The notes beneath the pieces were generated by a model. It had not been told where the DNA came from. It saw only the letters and a list, made by a program, of their open reading frames with translations, and made no database searches. Shown here piece by piece: positions 51,801 through 63,094 of a stretch of 64,000 bases of DNA. The position numbers and the translations under genes are program-made. The stretch covers positions 1 to 64,000 of the forward strand of contig OZ017765.1 in the NCBI GenBank assembly GCA_963969365.1, in the 5' to 3' direction. Positions within the stretch are counted from its first letter, which is position 1. Each line of letters begins with the position of its first letter. This DNA is from Asterochloris sp. CNOR1 (taxonomy: Eukaryota; Chlorophyta; Trebouxiophyceae; Trebouxiales; Trebouxiaceae).

Positions 51801-53068
51801 TTTGTAATAAATTGTATTGGGTTTTAATGGATTTACTGACGTGTGCCTACCTACGGTCAGAAGCTCGTCTTGCTTCGCCTCCGCAGGAATACGTCTTGTA
51901 CCGTTGTGTTACCTTTTGTTACAATTGAAGGCAACGCAACCATGTGTTTTTCCGTGATAGGTATCTATCAAACGAAAACAGACTGATTACTGTTTTTAAT
52001 TCCAAACAAAGTAGGCTTTTCTTTCGCTTAATAGGTTTTGGAAAATTACTTGGTTTAGTTGCTTTTTTGATATCGGCTTGCGTCGAGTCAAAGAAAAATA
52101 TTAAACTGGCCTTCTTGCGTTACCTTTGCTTTGCATGTAGGACGCCGCAACTTCTTTTATTTTGCACTAGAGTTAACTACTTTGCCGTATATTGCTGCCA
52201 CGTGCCAAGCAAAGATCTTGATACTTTATGTTTCAAGGAAAGATCAATGCTCCGCTCTTCCTACGTATAAGCAACATGCAAGGTCTTTCATGCAACTCAT
52301 GCCGTGTTTTCTTCGGCGCAAATGTTGGGTCGTGCTTTGCGTGAAGGCTGCTCTTCAAGCGAAGAAATAAGCACCTTGTAGCGAGTCATAAGCCTCTAGT
52401 ACTTGATTCGTACGAAAGGTTAAATTAATGATTGTGTAGGGTTGTACCCTTTGCTTCCCGACCCCTATCCTTGGGATGTAGCAACATCTGTTTTCTAGAG
52501 TTGTTCTAAACGTAAAACAAGGTGTTTTTCAAAAGTTTGGATCTATTAAAACTAAAAATTAATATCATTAATAGGATAACATGTCTCGAGATTTTGAACA
52601 ATTTAAAACTTTGTTTTTAGGAAAGCAAGATCTCTGGTTAGAGAAATTATTAAGACGATAATTTTCCAATCTTTGTTGTAGTAAAAAAATGTTTGTTTAC
52701 TGGCCATAAACACATTAAGAAATATCTGACTGCTCAGTACTTCTTGCATTACACTACAATTTACATGATTGGTGAACACAAAGTTGTTAATGCGTGATTG
52801 TCTGGTTGTCTCAAGCAACTCCTTTTGATTGTAAACTGTTTGTTAAAAAAGTTGTCGTTGCTTTTTTTACATTTTTAGCTGGTTTTGACCAAACATAACA
52901 ACGAGGAGAGCAGAAAAAAGATGGTTATACGGTTGCGTGCTTCTAATCAAAGGTAAGCGCAAGTACATCGCGTCTACAATGAAAAATGGAAATACTCCTA
53001 CTTGTGTCCCCTTCCGCTGCAAGTAGGTAGGACGCAATACGTACAAATCAAGAAACCTTAAGTAACAA
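51801..53068. other. 1.3-kb intergenic region
   Basis: R3 words at 52120-52340, otherwise AT-rich. No gene, R1 copy or strong inverted repeat noticed. Confidence 0.5.
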
Positions 53069-53154
53069 CGGGAAGGGAGGGATTCGAACCCTCGGTAGTT
53101 TTAAGCTACGTCGGTTTTCAAAACCGATGCATTCGACCACTCTGCCACCTTCCC
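53069..53154 (-). tRNA. trnS: tRNA-Ser(UGA)
   Basis: Acceptor GGGAAGG/CCTTCCC, D-arm GGCAGAGTGGTCGAATGC, anticodon TGA in loop TTTGAAA, long variable arm, T-loop TTCGAAT, G73. Confidence 0.97.
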
Positions 53155-54486
53155 TCTACTTGATAACTCTAAAACTAGTAAAACCTTTCAAATTTGTATT
53201 AAATCGACAATATTTTTACAGGTCACTCTTAAAACTAAAGGGTGGTTGGTTTAGGTACGCTGCAGCAAGTGTATCGTTTTTCACTTTATCAGCAAAGCAC
53301 GTGTTGCTCTTGTTTGCCCATTCTTGCTTTGCGAGCTTCTTATTGTGGCCAAAGCCAACACGTAGTCGCACTTCACGCAACAATTTATGCAAAGCATTAG
53401 CTACCTCAACCCTTGTTTTAAAAAAAACAAAACCCGCAACTATTGTTTCTAGATTTATAAACAATATTTTATAACGTTTGTTGGAATAATTCAATGTTTT
53501 TTACAAATTGTTACTGCCGTGCAAAGCAACAGCAATTGTTTAGTGCGCCTTTCTCTGACCATAGGTGACACAACACTTATAGCCAAAGGCTCACCTCTCT
53601 GAAGCTAGCTGAAGCGTAGCTACCTCTAGTGGTTTGCTCTTTGTCTTGCTTGGCACTTGTAGCCAAAGGCAGCACTTGCTTCGCGATCGAAGTTAGACGT
53701 GCTTCTTTCGTAAAGATGGTTTGTTTCATATTATTTAATTGTTTAAAGTATACCTAGATATTGCTTGTCAAACGGATTGCTTTACATCTGTGGCTTTTCT
53801 TTTCCTACGAGCTAACTTTTATGCAAAAAACTAGCTCTGCTTTCTCTCGGTTCATTTTCTTGTAGCCGAAGGCTGAGCAAAGCTAGTGTTACCTAGTTAT
53901 TCTGCATAGGTAAGGTCCACCAATCTTGTACGAGCTTGTTATTGTGGCCAAAGCCAACACCTCCTACCGCGTAGAACCGTAGAACCGTAGAACCGTAGAA
54001 CCGTAGAACCGTAGAACCGTAGAACCGTAGAACCGTAGAACCGTAGAACCGTAGAACCGTAGAACCGTAGAACCGTAGAACCGTAGAACCGTAGAACCGT
54101 AGAACCGTAGAACCGTAGAACCGTAGGTAGGACGCGCACGTCATGTTTTGCACGAAAAAGACGCCGCACTATAATCCGAATCCGAGTGTTCTGTATGAGG
54201 TATAATCGAGTGCGTGCTACCTATTGTGCAAAGCAACAGCAACATGTGATCCTTTCGTACAAGGTAGGACAAAGAGCAAGATTAACCTTGAGCTAGTTCC
54301 GCTTTTAGCTAATATTGTCTTTCATTACATCACTTACTGCTCGATACAGAATTTTATTAGAGAGCAGAACGCAATCAAGCAATCACAAATAAAAGTCTAT
54401 TCCTTTCTTTTTAACTCAGGGGTTAATTAATAAAAACTCAAACACTCTTTGAAAACATTTTGTATGCTTTGCACATACTTAGCACA
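53155..54486. other. Intergenic with second R4 array
   Basis: R2/R3 words at 53330-53700, then the 19-unit R4 array 53971-54122. No gene recognised. Confidence 0.55.
53971..54122. repeat. R4 tandem array, 19 perfect units of 8 bp
   Basis: Nineteen GTAGAACC units, 152 bp, with no mismatch, then GTAGGTAGGACGCGCACG. The upstream flank (TTATTGTGGCCAAAGCCAAC) equals that of the 25.8-kb array. Unit number and length are identical to the first array, but the second base is T throughout. Confidence 0.97.
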
Positions 54487-54559
54487 AGCCCACTATCGGA
54501 GTTGAACCGATAACCGTCGGTTTACAAAACCGATACTCTACCAATTGAGCTAAGCGGGC
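54487..54559 (-). tRNA. trnT: tRNA-Thr(UGU)
   Basis: Acceptor GCCCGCT/AGTGGGC with one T-G-type pair, anticodon TGT in loop TTTGTAA, T-loop TTCAACT, discriminator U73. Confidence 0.96.
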
Positions 54560-55775
54560 TGATAAAATCTTTTTAATTATGTTACTCCAAAAACAAAAGC
54601 AAGTCAAATCCTTTTTGCTAAGCATTTATTTGTTATGGTTTCAAACGGTTTTATCAACTCTTGTATAGTTGTATGGTTAAATGAAAACCTTACCGTAACA
54701 AATTGTTTTAGTTTTTATAACTGAGCAGATGATCCTCATTTTTCTATTTCTTCTACCAACTTGAAAACAATCACTAAAAAACAACGAAAGTACTGATTTA
54801 AGGCCAACTCAGTAGAGCGTATAACAAGAAGTATTTGATCCATTAAGCGAGTAAAAAAGACTTGCTTTTGTTTCTTTTAGTATTTGCGATGTGCGCCTAC
54901 GTCTTACCGGCGTTCAAGGAATTGCTCCGCACAAGAAGCTCGTACTGTTGCTACGTCCTAGACGCTAACTGGAGGTAGTTGGAACTAGCTAGGCTCCAGC
55001 TAGTTCCAGCAAAGGTCTTGCGTGCTTTGCAACGACAAGGTCCATGTCAACCGATTGCTTCTGACCAAAGTGAAACTGATTGCTTCTTCTACCTACTTGT
55101 AGCCGAAGGCAACACAAGAAAGACGTGCTGGTGAAAAAAATTGTTTTTGTTGAATCAGGAGTAGATACTGTTGTTTTAAGGGTTTTTGTTGTACCTAAAG
55201 CTTTTCCTTAAAAATAAAAAAACGTATTCTAATTTAGGTAATAAAAGAGAGTTATTACTGTTATTGTTGCGCCACACCTTTTGGTGAACTCCAACGGGAG
55301 CACCTCTCTATTCGAAATTAACTAAAAGATAGAGTTGTGCGTAGGATAGATAAAGCAAAACTTTAATTCCGATGCAAACGTTTTTTTCCTTTCCGGCCAC
55401 TTTTATGCTTGTAGTGGAAAACACTACTACTTGTGTTGCCAAAGGGTGCAAGAAGTTTCTACTTGGTATCACGTCTTTTTTTACCAGCAGGTCTTCCTTG
55501 TGTTGCCTTCGGCTACAAATAGTTAGAAGAAGCAAGTCTTTCTTGTATACCCTTGTGCTACCTCCAGTTCAGCAAGAATAGCCTTTGCCGAAAACCGAAG
55601 GTTTTACTAAAGCATTACCTTGGGTTGTAGCAACACGTAGGGTACATCACGTAGGGTACATCACGTAGGATCAGAAACGGTTGCAACATGCATAAAGACA
55701 ACATGTTACACTTGTACCCTTCGTCCTTGCTTCGCGACCCATCCTTGATCGAAGATAGGACGTAGCAAGCAGTAT
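54560..55775. other. 1.2-kb intergenic region downstream of petD
   Basis: Perfect 11-bp hairpin TGGAACTAGCT/AGCTAGTTCCA (54980-55008, loop AGGCTCC). R2 words near 55098. A 14-bp direct repeat (ACGTAGGGTACATC, about 55635-55670) and a reversed R1 at 55742-55761, just after petD. No gene. Confidence 0.5.
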
Positions 55776-56258
55776 TTAAAACAATCCAAGAGTTAAAGAG
55801 ATATCGATAGGTAAAGTTGCTCCGATTCCCAACCAAATAGAAGCTACTGTTCCAATTAAGAAAACAGCAGTTGCAACTGGACGACGAAAAGGGTTTTGAA
55901 ACTTGTTGATGTTTTCAATAAAAGGCACCACTAACAACCCTGCCGGTACTGCAGCCATTAAAAGAACTCCTAACAATTTGTTAGGCACTGTTCGTAAGAT
56001 TTGAAACACAGGATAGAAATACCATTCAGGTAAGATTTCTAGAGGTGTTGCAAATGGGTTTGCTGGCTCACCTATAGCAGCCGGGTCTAAAACAGCAAGT
56101 CCTATAACCCCTGCGAATGTTCCTAAAATAACAACTGGAAATATATAAAGCAAATCATTAGGCCAAGCCGGTTCACCGTAATAGTTGTGACCCATTCCTT
56201 TAGCTAATTTTGCTTTTAAAGCCGGGTCAGAAAGGTCTGGTTTTTTTGTTACAGCCAT
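55776..56258 (-). CDS. petD: Cytochrome b6f subunit IV
   Basis: 160 residues, standard. Subunit IV pairs with cytochrome b6 at the quinol site in the thylakoid. The start [20 protein letters not shown], the PEWY motif ([20 protein letters not shown], about 75-94) and three membrane helices are present. AAGGAG lies 7 bases upstream of the ATG. No intron. It follows petB, probably co-transcribed. Confidence 0.98.
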   Translation of the reverse strand: MAVTKKPDLSDPALKAKLAKGMGHNYYGEPAWPNDLLYIFPVVILGTFAGVIGLAVLDPAAIGEPANPFATPLEILPEWYFYPVFQILRTVPNKLLGVLLMAAVPAGLLVVPFIENINKFQNPFRRPVATAVFLIGTVASIWLGIGATLPIDISLTLGLF

Positions 56259-56653
56259 AAAAAATTCTCCTTTTAGGGTTTATAAAAAGCATTACGTGAA
56301 ATGCTAATCTTCTTGTACGTTGTGGTTTTAACCATTCCTGCGGACGTAAGCGCAGATGTTGCTTCCTACCTACCGTTTTGGAAGGTCATAAGACGAAACA
56401 GCAGCTGGAGCGTAGCTAACTCAAGGTGAGAACGGTAGCTAGCAATAGAAGTAACGTATTGCCACGCCCAAAAGAAAGGTTTTGGTATGTAGAAGGAATA
56501 CAAATCAAGCAACAGGTGATCGACTACCCTTTGTCCGTAGAAAACAACACGTGCTTCTTATTGTGGCCAAAGGGTGCACGTAAACACACGTTGGCTACAA
56601 TTGCTGAAAACCAAAGGTTTTACTACCCTTCAAACTTGGTGCGTTAACATGTT
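56259..56653. other. petB-petD spacer
   Basis: R-type words (CTTCTTATTGTGGCCAAAG near 56549). The petD ribosome-binding site is at its petD end. No gene. Confidence 0.5.
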
Positions 56654-57316
<663 letters not shown>

Positions 57317-57802
57317 TTAATTTCAAACACAATTAGGCTAATTAAAACGTGGTCGTGGTCTTATCGCAAGCAAGTCCTACGTCTTGTAGTACCTTTGGTT
57401 ACACGTTAACACAACGATTGTACGTAAGGTAAGACGGCAACACTTGCTGCGTTTAGGTGCAAATCGAAAAGTACAAGACTGTTTTCTGTATCACTTGATT
57501 TTGGAGGGTGCGATTCTTTGCTTGGCCTAAACCTTAGCACAAATACAAAATGGAACAACAGGTAACAACTTGTCGTTCTTGTGCAAAGTAAGACGTGTAA
57601 CCAATTGCGCCGAAGGAAACACGTGTTGCGTGAACGTTTAACTAAAGTTAACTCGTAGTGTTGCCTTTGGCTACAAGGGTCTGCTTTTTTCGGCGCAGTT
57701 GGTTGTCTGCAAGTAGGATTAAGTGGTAACAAATATGTGTTTTTACTTGCGGTCCACAATCAGACTTTTATTAACACCTCAGTAACTTTGCGTTTCAAGC
57801 AA

Positions 57803-58009
57803 CTAGGGATCGCGCAAGGCGTCGTCCTTGCCCTTGTCCTTGTCCTTGTTGTCGTTGTCGTCAACCAGCTTCTCCAACCTTTTCTTGTACTCCTCGAGAA
57901 ACTCGAGATACTTCTTGCGGTTGTATCTCAACCCGGAGTAGTTGTCGTCCTTGTCTTTGTCTTTGTCCTTGTTGCTGTTGCTATCGTCGTAGTTGTCTTT
58001 GTGTATCAT
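57803..58009 (-). CDS. ORF68, Lys/Asp-rich low-complexity protein (hypothetical)
   Basis: 68 residues from an ATG 45 bases beyond a consensus -10 box. The N-terminal part is mostly Asp/Lys/Asn (NSNKDKDKDKDDN); the middle (RYNRKKYLEFLEEYKKRLEK, about 28-47) is helix-prone and non-repetitive; the tail is again DKDKGKDD. The DNA shows GACAAG and GACAAC slippage repeats. No family recognised and no Shine-Dalgarno site seen. It may be a small gene or part of a long petB leader. Confidence 0.3.
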   Translation of the reverse strand: MIHKDNYDDSNSNKDKDKDKDDNYSGLRYNRKKYLEFLEEYKKRLEKLVDDNDNKDKDKGKDDALRDP

Positions 58010-58053
58010 AACTAAATTTTTGTTTTTGGTTTTTTAAATAGATTTTGTCTATT

Positions 58054-58083
58054 ATTATATCTTTTACAAATTGGTTTTTTCAA
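58054..58083 (-). promoter_or_regulatory. Sigma70-type promoter pointing to ORF68 and petB
   Basis: On the minus strand: TTGAAA (58078-58083), 18-base spacer, TATAAT (58054-58059). It lies about 750 bases before petB and inside the inverted-repeat-bounded segment. Confidence 0.55.
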
Positions 58084-58716
58084 TACTGTACTTTTAAAAT
58101 AACTTTTGTGCGCAGCAGGTGTTTAAGGAAACAACTGCTTTTTTAACACAAGCGAGCAAATACAAAAGCAACGCCTTTTCCATCCGTAAGAAAGGAGGCC
58201 AAGCAATTAGTAAAGGTTGGTTTACAACATATCACCCTGTTTTACCTACGGTTCAGGAAGAGTTGTTTTCTTCCCACATTTGTATTACAAAAGGACAAGT
58301 AAACAGACCCAAGACCTTGTGTTACCTAATTGTAGCCAATTGATTGCGCCGAAGGAAGCACCTGCTTGTAGCCAAAGGCAAAACTACGAGTTAACTTTAG
58401 TTAAACGTTCACGCAACACTTGGCTACAAGTCAAGAAGTTGCTTTTAAGAGGAACGATTTGGTCAAAAAAACATTGTGCTTTTAACCTTTGCTCAGCATG
58501 TTCACCTTTTTACCTTAAAAACTGCTTTAATAGGTCACTGTTATACAAAGCACTCGTTGTTTTATACCGAACGAAAACAGATTTAACCTTTGCACAAAAA
58601 TCTAAACAGAATTTGTTCTTTGCTTTGCAGAAGCAATCACACAATTTCTACTTTTGGTCTTGATACGCTTAGGTTTTTTTACGGCCGAAAGATCAATGTT
58701 TTGCTCTTCGTCTTGC

Positions 58717-58788
58717 CTTGTAGCCAAAGGCAACACCAAGTGTTGCGTTAAACCTTTAGTACCTCTTAGTGTTGCCTTTGGCTACAAG
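58717..58788. repeat. R2 hairpin, 20-bp perfect arms
   Basis: CTTGTAGCCAAAGGCAACAC (58717-58736) is the exact reverse complement of 58769-58788, loop 32 bases. It lies about 150 bases beyond the chlB stop and could serve as a 3' end structure. Confidence 0.95.
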
Positions 58789-58944
58789 GGCGAAGGGTAC
58801 GATTCGTGTTGCGTCCTGTGGCCAAAGGCACTGCTTGTAGCCGAAGGCAACACAAGGAAGGGTACAAGACGTACCACCAGAAGCAAAAACCAGGAAAGGT
58901 GAAGTAGCAAAACGGCAAGCAAAAAAGATTAAAGTTAAACCCTA

Positions 58945-60519
58945 TCAAGCTCCAGCTGCTTCTTTTGCCGCGTACATTACTTCCACACTAATCTTAGCAA
59001 AACCGTTTTCTCGGGCAAATCTCTCAGTGTTTCTTTTCACTTTACCACGAACAAATCCTGGGATTTTATTTAACTCAGCTAAACCATCAGGCGACCAAGT
59101 TAAATTTGAATCTGTAGATAAAGATTTAGTAATAACCTCTTTAGTGTCATGACCGCCAAAAATCTCTAAAAGATGATCCTCCATACCAAGGGTAAAAGAA
59201 TTGTAAACTAAGTCTGCAATTTGATTTGTACCCTCATACCCCAGAAAAGGACGATACCCTAAAGGAAAGTTTTGAATATGCACTGGAGCTGAAATAACAC
59301 CACATGGAATATCTAACCTTTTTCCTATGTGACGTTCCATTTGTGTACCAAAAATAGCGGCCGGTTCAATCCGAGCAATCATATCACCAACTTGAGTATG
59401 ATCGTCAGTTATTAAAACTTGGTCGCAAAACCCTTGAACTTGGTCCCTAAACCAATCTGCATCGTGTTTACAATAGGTACCAGCGCAAGAAACGCGAATT
59501 CCCATTTCTCGAGCTAATATTTTTGTTATAGAAGCCGCATGTGTACTGTCACCAAAAACGACTGCTTTTTTGCCTGTTAAATTCTGGCAATCAATAGAAC
59601 GAGAAAACCAAGCTGCTTGCGAAACGAATCTCGTTTGTTGGTCGATATATTTAGTAAAATCAAACCTTTTCGTTTTTTGAGACTCTGCTCCATTCGAAAG
59701 TGGTTCGCTCGTACTCTTTTGTAACCGGTTTAAAATCGACTCAATCTCATAAATAAAAGAGCCTGTATCTACTAACCCCATTGGTGTTATCCCTACATAA
59801 GGCATTGCAAACCTGGTTTCTAACAGATTTGCAGCCATTAGACCCACTTCACGATAAGGAACAATATTAAACCAAGCTTTTGTTAAGTTTTTTAAATTTG
59901 TAACAGACCCTCCTTCTGGTATTACCTGATTCACTTGAATATTTAAATCCCTAAGAAGTCGTTTTATTTCTCTGGAATCATGCTGATTATGAAAACCTAA
60001 AGTAAAAACACCAATAATATTGGCCGAAGGTTGTTCTGTTTTGTCTAAAGGTAAAGTACCTTCTCGAGTACCCTTATCAATGTAAAAACGAACAATTTGT
60101 TCAAGGGTTCGGTCAGCTGCTTGCAATTCATTTACTCTATAATGGTTTACATCAGCTAATATTACATCTGAATTTGATTCCATACTAGCACGATCTACAA
60201 AATTTTGTAAATCCTCTTGTAAAATACTAGAAGTACAAGTTGGTGTTAATACTATTAAGTCAGGCTGTTCTTCTTTGTCCTTGCGGTTAATGTTTTCTAC
60301 AACTTTTTCCTGTGAACCACGTGCTAAAACATGTCGATCTACGATACTAGCTGTTACAGGAGTAAAATCTCTTTCTCGTTCCAACATAGAACGCATCACA
60401 TTGAAATAGTCGTCACCAAGTGGTGCATGCATGATAGCATGAACGTTTTTAAAAGAACTCACAACGCGCAAAGTCCCAATGTGTGCAGGGCCAGCGTACA
60501 TCCAATAAGCTAATTTCAT
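58945..60519 (-). CDS. chlB: Light-independent protochlorophyllide reductase subunit B
   Basis: 524 residues, standard. With ChlN it forms the nitrogenase-like catalytic component that reduces protochlorophyllide in the dark; ChlL supplies electrons. The start [20 protein letters not shown] is canonical. Asp36 (PLGDD), the unusual ligand of the 4Fe-4S cluster shared with ChlN, is present. [20 protein letters not shown] and the C-terminal [20 protein letters not shown] are conserved. AAAAGGAG precedes the ATG. chlL and chlN are not in the window. Confidence 0.98.
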   Translation of the reverse strand: MKLAYWMYAGPAHIGTLRVVSSFKNVHAIMHAPLGDDYFNVMRSMLERERDFTPVTASIVDRHVLARGSQEKVVENINRKDKEEQPDLIVLTPTCTSSILQEDLQNFVDRASMESNSDVILADVNHYRVNELQAADRTLEQIVRFYIDKGTREGTLPLDKTEQPSANIIGVFTLGFHNQHDSREIKRLLRDLNIQVNQVIPEGGSVTNLKNLTKAWFNIVPYREVGLMAANLLETRFAMPYVGITPMGLVDTGSFIYEIESILNRLQKSTSEPLSNGAESQKTKRFDFTKYIDQQTRFVSQAAWFSRSIDCQNLTGKKAVVFGDSTHAASITKILAREMGIRVSCAGTYCKHDADWFRDQVQGFCDQVLITDDHTQVGDMIARIEPAAIFGTQMERHIGKRLDIPCGVISAPVHIQNFPLGYRPFLGYEGTNQIADLVYNSFTLGMEDHLLEIFGGHDTKEVITKSLSTDSNLTWSPDGLAELNKIPGFVRGKVKRNTERFARENGFAKISVEVMYAAKEAAGA

Positions 60520-60597
60520 TCTTTAATCTCCTTTTAACGTGCTTTTTGTCCGTAGGATGGAATCGCTTTGAGAATATATAAAACCATTACTAATCTC

Positions 60598-60759
60598 TTG
60601 CGTGCTTCTGGTGCGTACCAAGTAGATAAAAGCACCATGTTAAAAAAAACGTCACGTGGTACATGCTTTGTAAACCCTGTGTTACTACATCCCAAGGATA
60701 GGTCGCGAAACAAACGGTACAAGTGCTTTACCTGCTTGGTACGCACCAGAAGCACGCAA
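60598..60759. repeat. 162-bp segment with perfect 25-bp terminal inverted repeats, upstream of chlB
   Basis: 60598-60622 is the exact reverse complement of 60735-60759 (arm: TTGCGTGCTTCTGGTGCGTA, then CCAAG). It begins about 80 bases upstream of the chlB ATG, so it lies in the chlB leader or promoter region. Confidence 0.93.
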
Positions 60760-60890
60760 ATGGTTTAGTGTTTGTCCGATCACATGCGTATCAATCTCTT
60801 TGCTTGAAAGAGAAACGGTGTGTTACGTCCTATTCTACGGACGCGTGTTACTTTTGGTTACAAGCACAAAATTACAACACATGTTGGTAC

Positions 60891-60958
60891 GTGGTGGTAC
60901 GTGGTGGTACGTGGTGGTACGTGGTGGAACGTGGTGGTACGTGGTGGTACGTGGTGGT
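60891..60958. repeat. 10-bp minisatellite, nearly 7 copies
   Basis: GTGGTGGTAC repeated at 60891, 60901, 60911, 60921 (one substitution), 60931 and 60941, with a partial copy to 60958 and a degenerate copy at 60881. Not built from R4. Confidence 0.95.
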
Positions 60959-62962
60959 GAAGCAAAGATAACGGATAATTTTACGTCTTGCTTTGCACAA
61001 ATCGTACCCTTCCTTGTATTCCCTTCCTTGTGTTCTCTTCGGTTACAAGTAGGTAGGACGCAACACGTGCTTGGCACGCAAAGGGTACAACGCTTTGAGT
61101 TGAAAAAAAGAAAACAGAAGCAACTTTTTGTCTAACGTTTAGTAGCCATTATAACAAATAACAACTTTTACAGTTAATCTAATAACCCTTTAACATTTAT
61201 CGGGTCAAGCATGTTTTGCTGGGTTTACGTTTTTCTGTCCGGCGGAAAGCGAAAAATCAGTGCGCCTACCTTTTAAGTTACAGTTTTTTGGTGTTGCTTC
61301 GCATCAACACCAACACCAACACCATTAACAAAACGTTTTAAATCTACTTGAAAAAGAATACTTTTTTTACCAGTGCCTTAGGGGTTAAAATTTTTCCCTT
61401 TTTTCCATAAACTTGTTTAAAAAATCAAAGATAAAAACCAAACTTGTGTTATTATAAAACAATTTTACATTTTTAAAAACTTTTTTGGTTGCCTTTTACA
61501 AATAAGCCCAAGGTGTTGGTTGGTTGGGGTTTCAACAATCGGTTGTGGGGAATAACCCAATTACTTGTTATACACGAACTAGCCTTTGTGGCCAAAAACA
61601 ACATTTTCTTCGAATGCAAAGCAATAGAACCGTGTCACCTTCTTATGAGGTTTGTGTTGCCTTTGGCTACAAGTGGTACACAAGAGTATCTTTGATTACA
61701 CTAACAAATCAAATGTTTCTTGTTACTAACGGGTAAAGGAAAGTTGTTTCAGTAAATGTCAACGAATAGTACCATTGCGTTCTTACTAAGCAGATGTTAC
61801 TTGGCATGTATTCGAAAAGTTCTAACGGTGCATTTCTATTTGATAAGGAAAAAGATTAAGCAGGTCAATCGGTTGGTTTGTAGGAAGAAATCGTGAAAAG
61901 GTAATACTACGAGGTGGTCCGCTCCACGTTTTGCTTGTGTTGCCTTCGCTTACAAGTAGGTAGGACAACCAACACTTTTAAATTCTTATAAAAAAGATTA
62001 TACTTGTTTAAAGTAGAAAATTTGTAAACTGTTTTCGATATTCACCCAAAGCATCACTACGCGTTGGTTGTTTCACCTTCTTGTAACCGAAGGCAACACA
62101 AAAAACCAGATTTAGTTTTTGAGTCTATCGCCTTTAATTACACACTTTTGCTGCGCACAAGAAACAATGTAAGATTTGGGTTTAAAGTAAAGGTCTTGCT
62201 TGACACAAAAAGATTTAAACCTTTTTCCTTGCTTTAATTGCTTAAGTAAGATTGAGTTATACAAAATAGATTGTTGTTATTGGTTCTATTCTTTAGTTTA
62301 ACTCAAAGTTATCAAGAAGAATACCTTGAGTGTTGTTTTTCTTGTACTTTTATCTGTTGTGTGCAGAACAAAACCAAACCCTTGTTTGTGGCCAGCAAAA
62401 ATGTGTTTATAACAAACATTAGTTGCTATCTAATTGATCCATTTGCGTTTTTTTTTGTCCGGCTATCTTGCTTTTTCCTTACCTAATCAAGCTATTTGCG
62501 TGTTTAGCGAAACCTATTGTTACCTTTGTTCTCGAAACAACAGTTAGTACGCAGCAAACCTTTTGTTGCCAAGCAAAATGTGATGTCGCCTTCGGCTACA
62601 AGTGGTTCGCTCGAAAACTCTGCAAAGTTGCGCAAAACCTTGGGTTACATCTCTTGTTGCGCACGAAAAAGAGCAGAATTCGAGAACACTTTGTTCGCAA
62701 AAATTACTCGTGTTGTGTTTTACCTATGTTCCTAGGTCCTACCGTTTAGGAAGGTTACAAGATTTGTATGCTGTAGTGACACTAAAGGTAACTAATATTG
62801 CTTCGCGATCAAAATGCATAGAATGCACACAGCGAAAACAAGATGTAATCACTTTCGTACCCTTTGCCAAGAACGAGAGAAAGACCTATCCTTGATCGAA
62901 GATAGGACGTAGCAACACAAGTAACTCTTTTAAAAGCAAATTAATTTAATGTATCTATTTTT

Positions 62963-63094
62963 ATGACTTTATTGCTTGCCAAATTACCTGAAGCTTACGC
63001 TCTTTTTGACCCAATTGTTGATGTATTACCAATCATTCCCGTTTTCTTTCTACTGCTTGCTTTTGTATGGCAAGCGTCAGTTAGTTTTAGATAA
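62963..63094 (+). CDS. psbK: Photosystem II reaction centre protein K
   Basis: 43 residues, start ATG 62963, stop TAA 63092-63094. The mature protein begins [20 protein letters not shown], then one membrane helix ([14 protein letters not shown]) and SFR. PsbK binds CP43 at the edge of PSII. The leader is only about six residues. psbI, often adjacent, was not found in the remaining 900 bases. Confidence 0.96.
   Translation: MTLLLAKLPEAYALFDPIVDVLPIIPVFFLLLAFVWQASVSFR

Larger units (their letters stand above)
57623..58419. mobile_element. 797-bp segment bounded by 55-bp inverted repeats, with ORF68 and a promoter-like site
   Basis: 57623-57677 and 58365-58419 are reverse complements at 54 of 55 positions. 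The arm combines GTGTTGCGTGAACGTTTAAC, TAAAGTTAACTCGTAG and an R2 word; weaker similarity (TTCGGCGCA) continues inwards. The 687-base interior carries ORF68 (57803-58009) and a TTGAAA-18-TATAAT promoter, both on the minus strand. No transposase, integrase or reverse transcriptase is seen, so mobility or invertibility is inference. Alternatively the arms are just two opposed copies of a dispersed repeat. Confidence 0.6.
60520..62962. other. 2.4-kb chlB-psbK intergenic region
   Basis: Contains the 162-bp inverted-repeat segment (60598-60759), the 10-bp minisatellite (60891-60958), an R5 hairpin at 61289-61312 (TGGTGTTG/CAACACCA, loop CTTCGCAT) and a reversed R1 at 62889-62908. No gene recognised on either strand. 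Confidence 0.55.

Noticed and set aside
52850-52905. Short hydrophobic reading VVVAFFTFLAGF in the rps12-trnS gap
   Set aside because: No start codon in frame, about 20 residues, no match to psbT, petL, petN, psbM or psaM.
53893-54169. Open frames across the second R4 array
   Set aside because: Same cause: repeat translation, no conserved sequence outside the array.
57737-58015. Plus-strand Val/Leu-rich ORF opposite ORF68
   Set aside because: Antisense reading of the GACAAG/GACAAC tracts (GTCCTTGTC); low complexity without conserved core.
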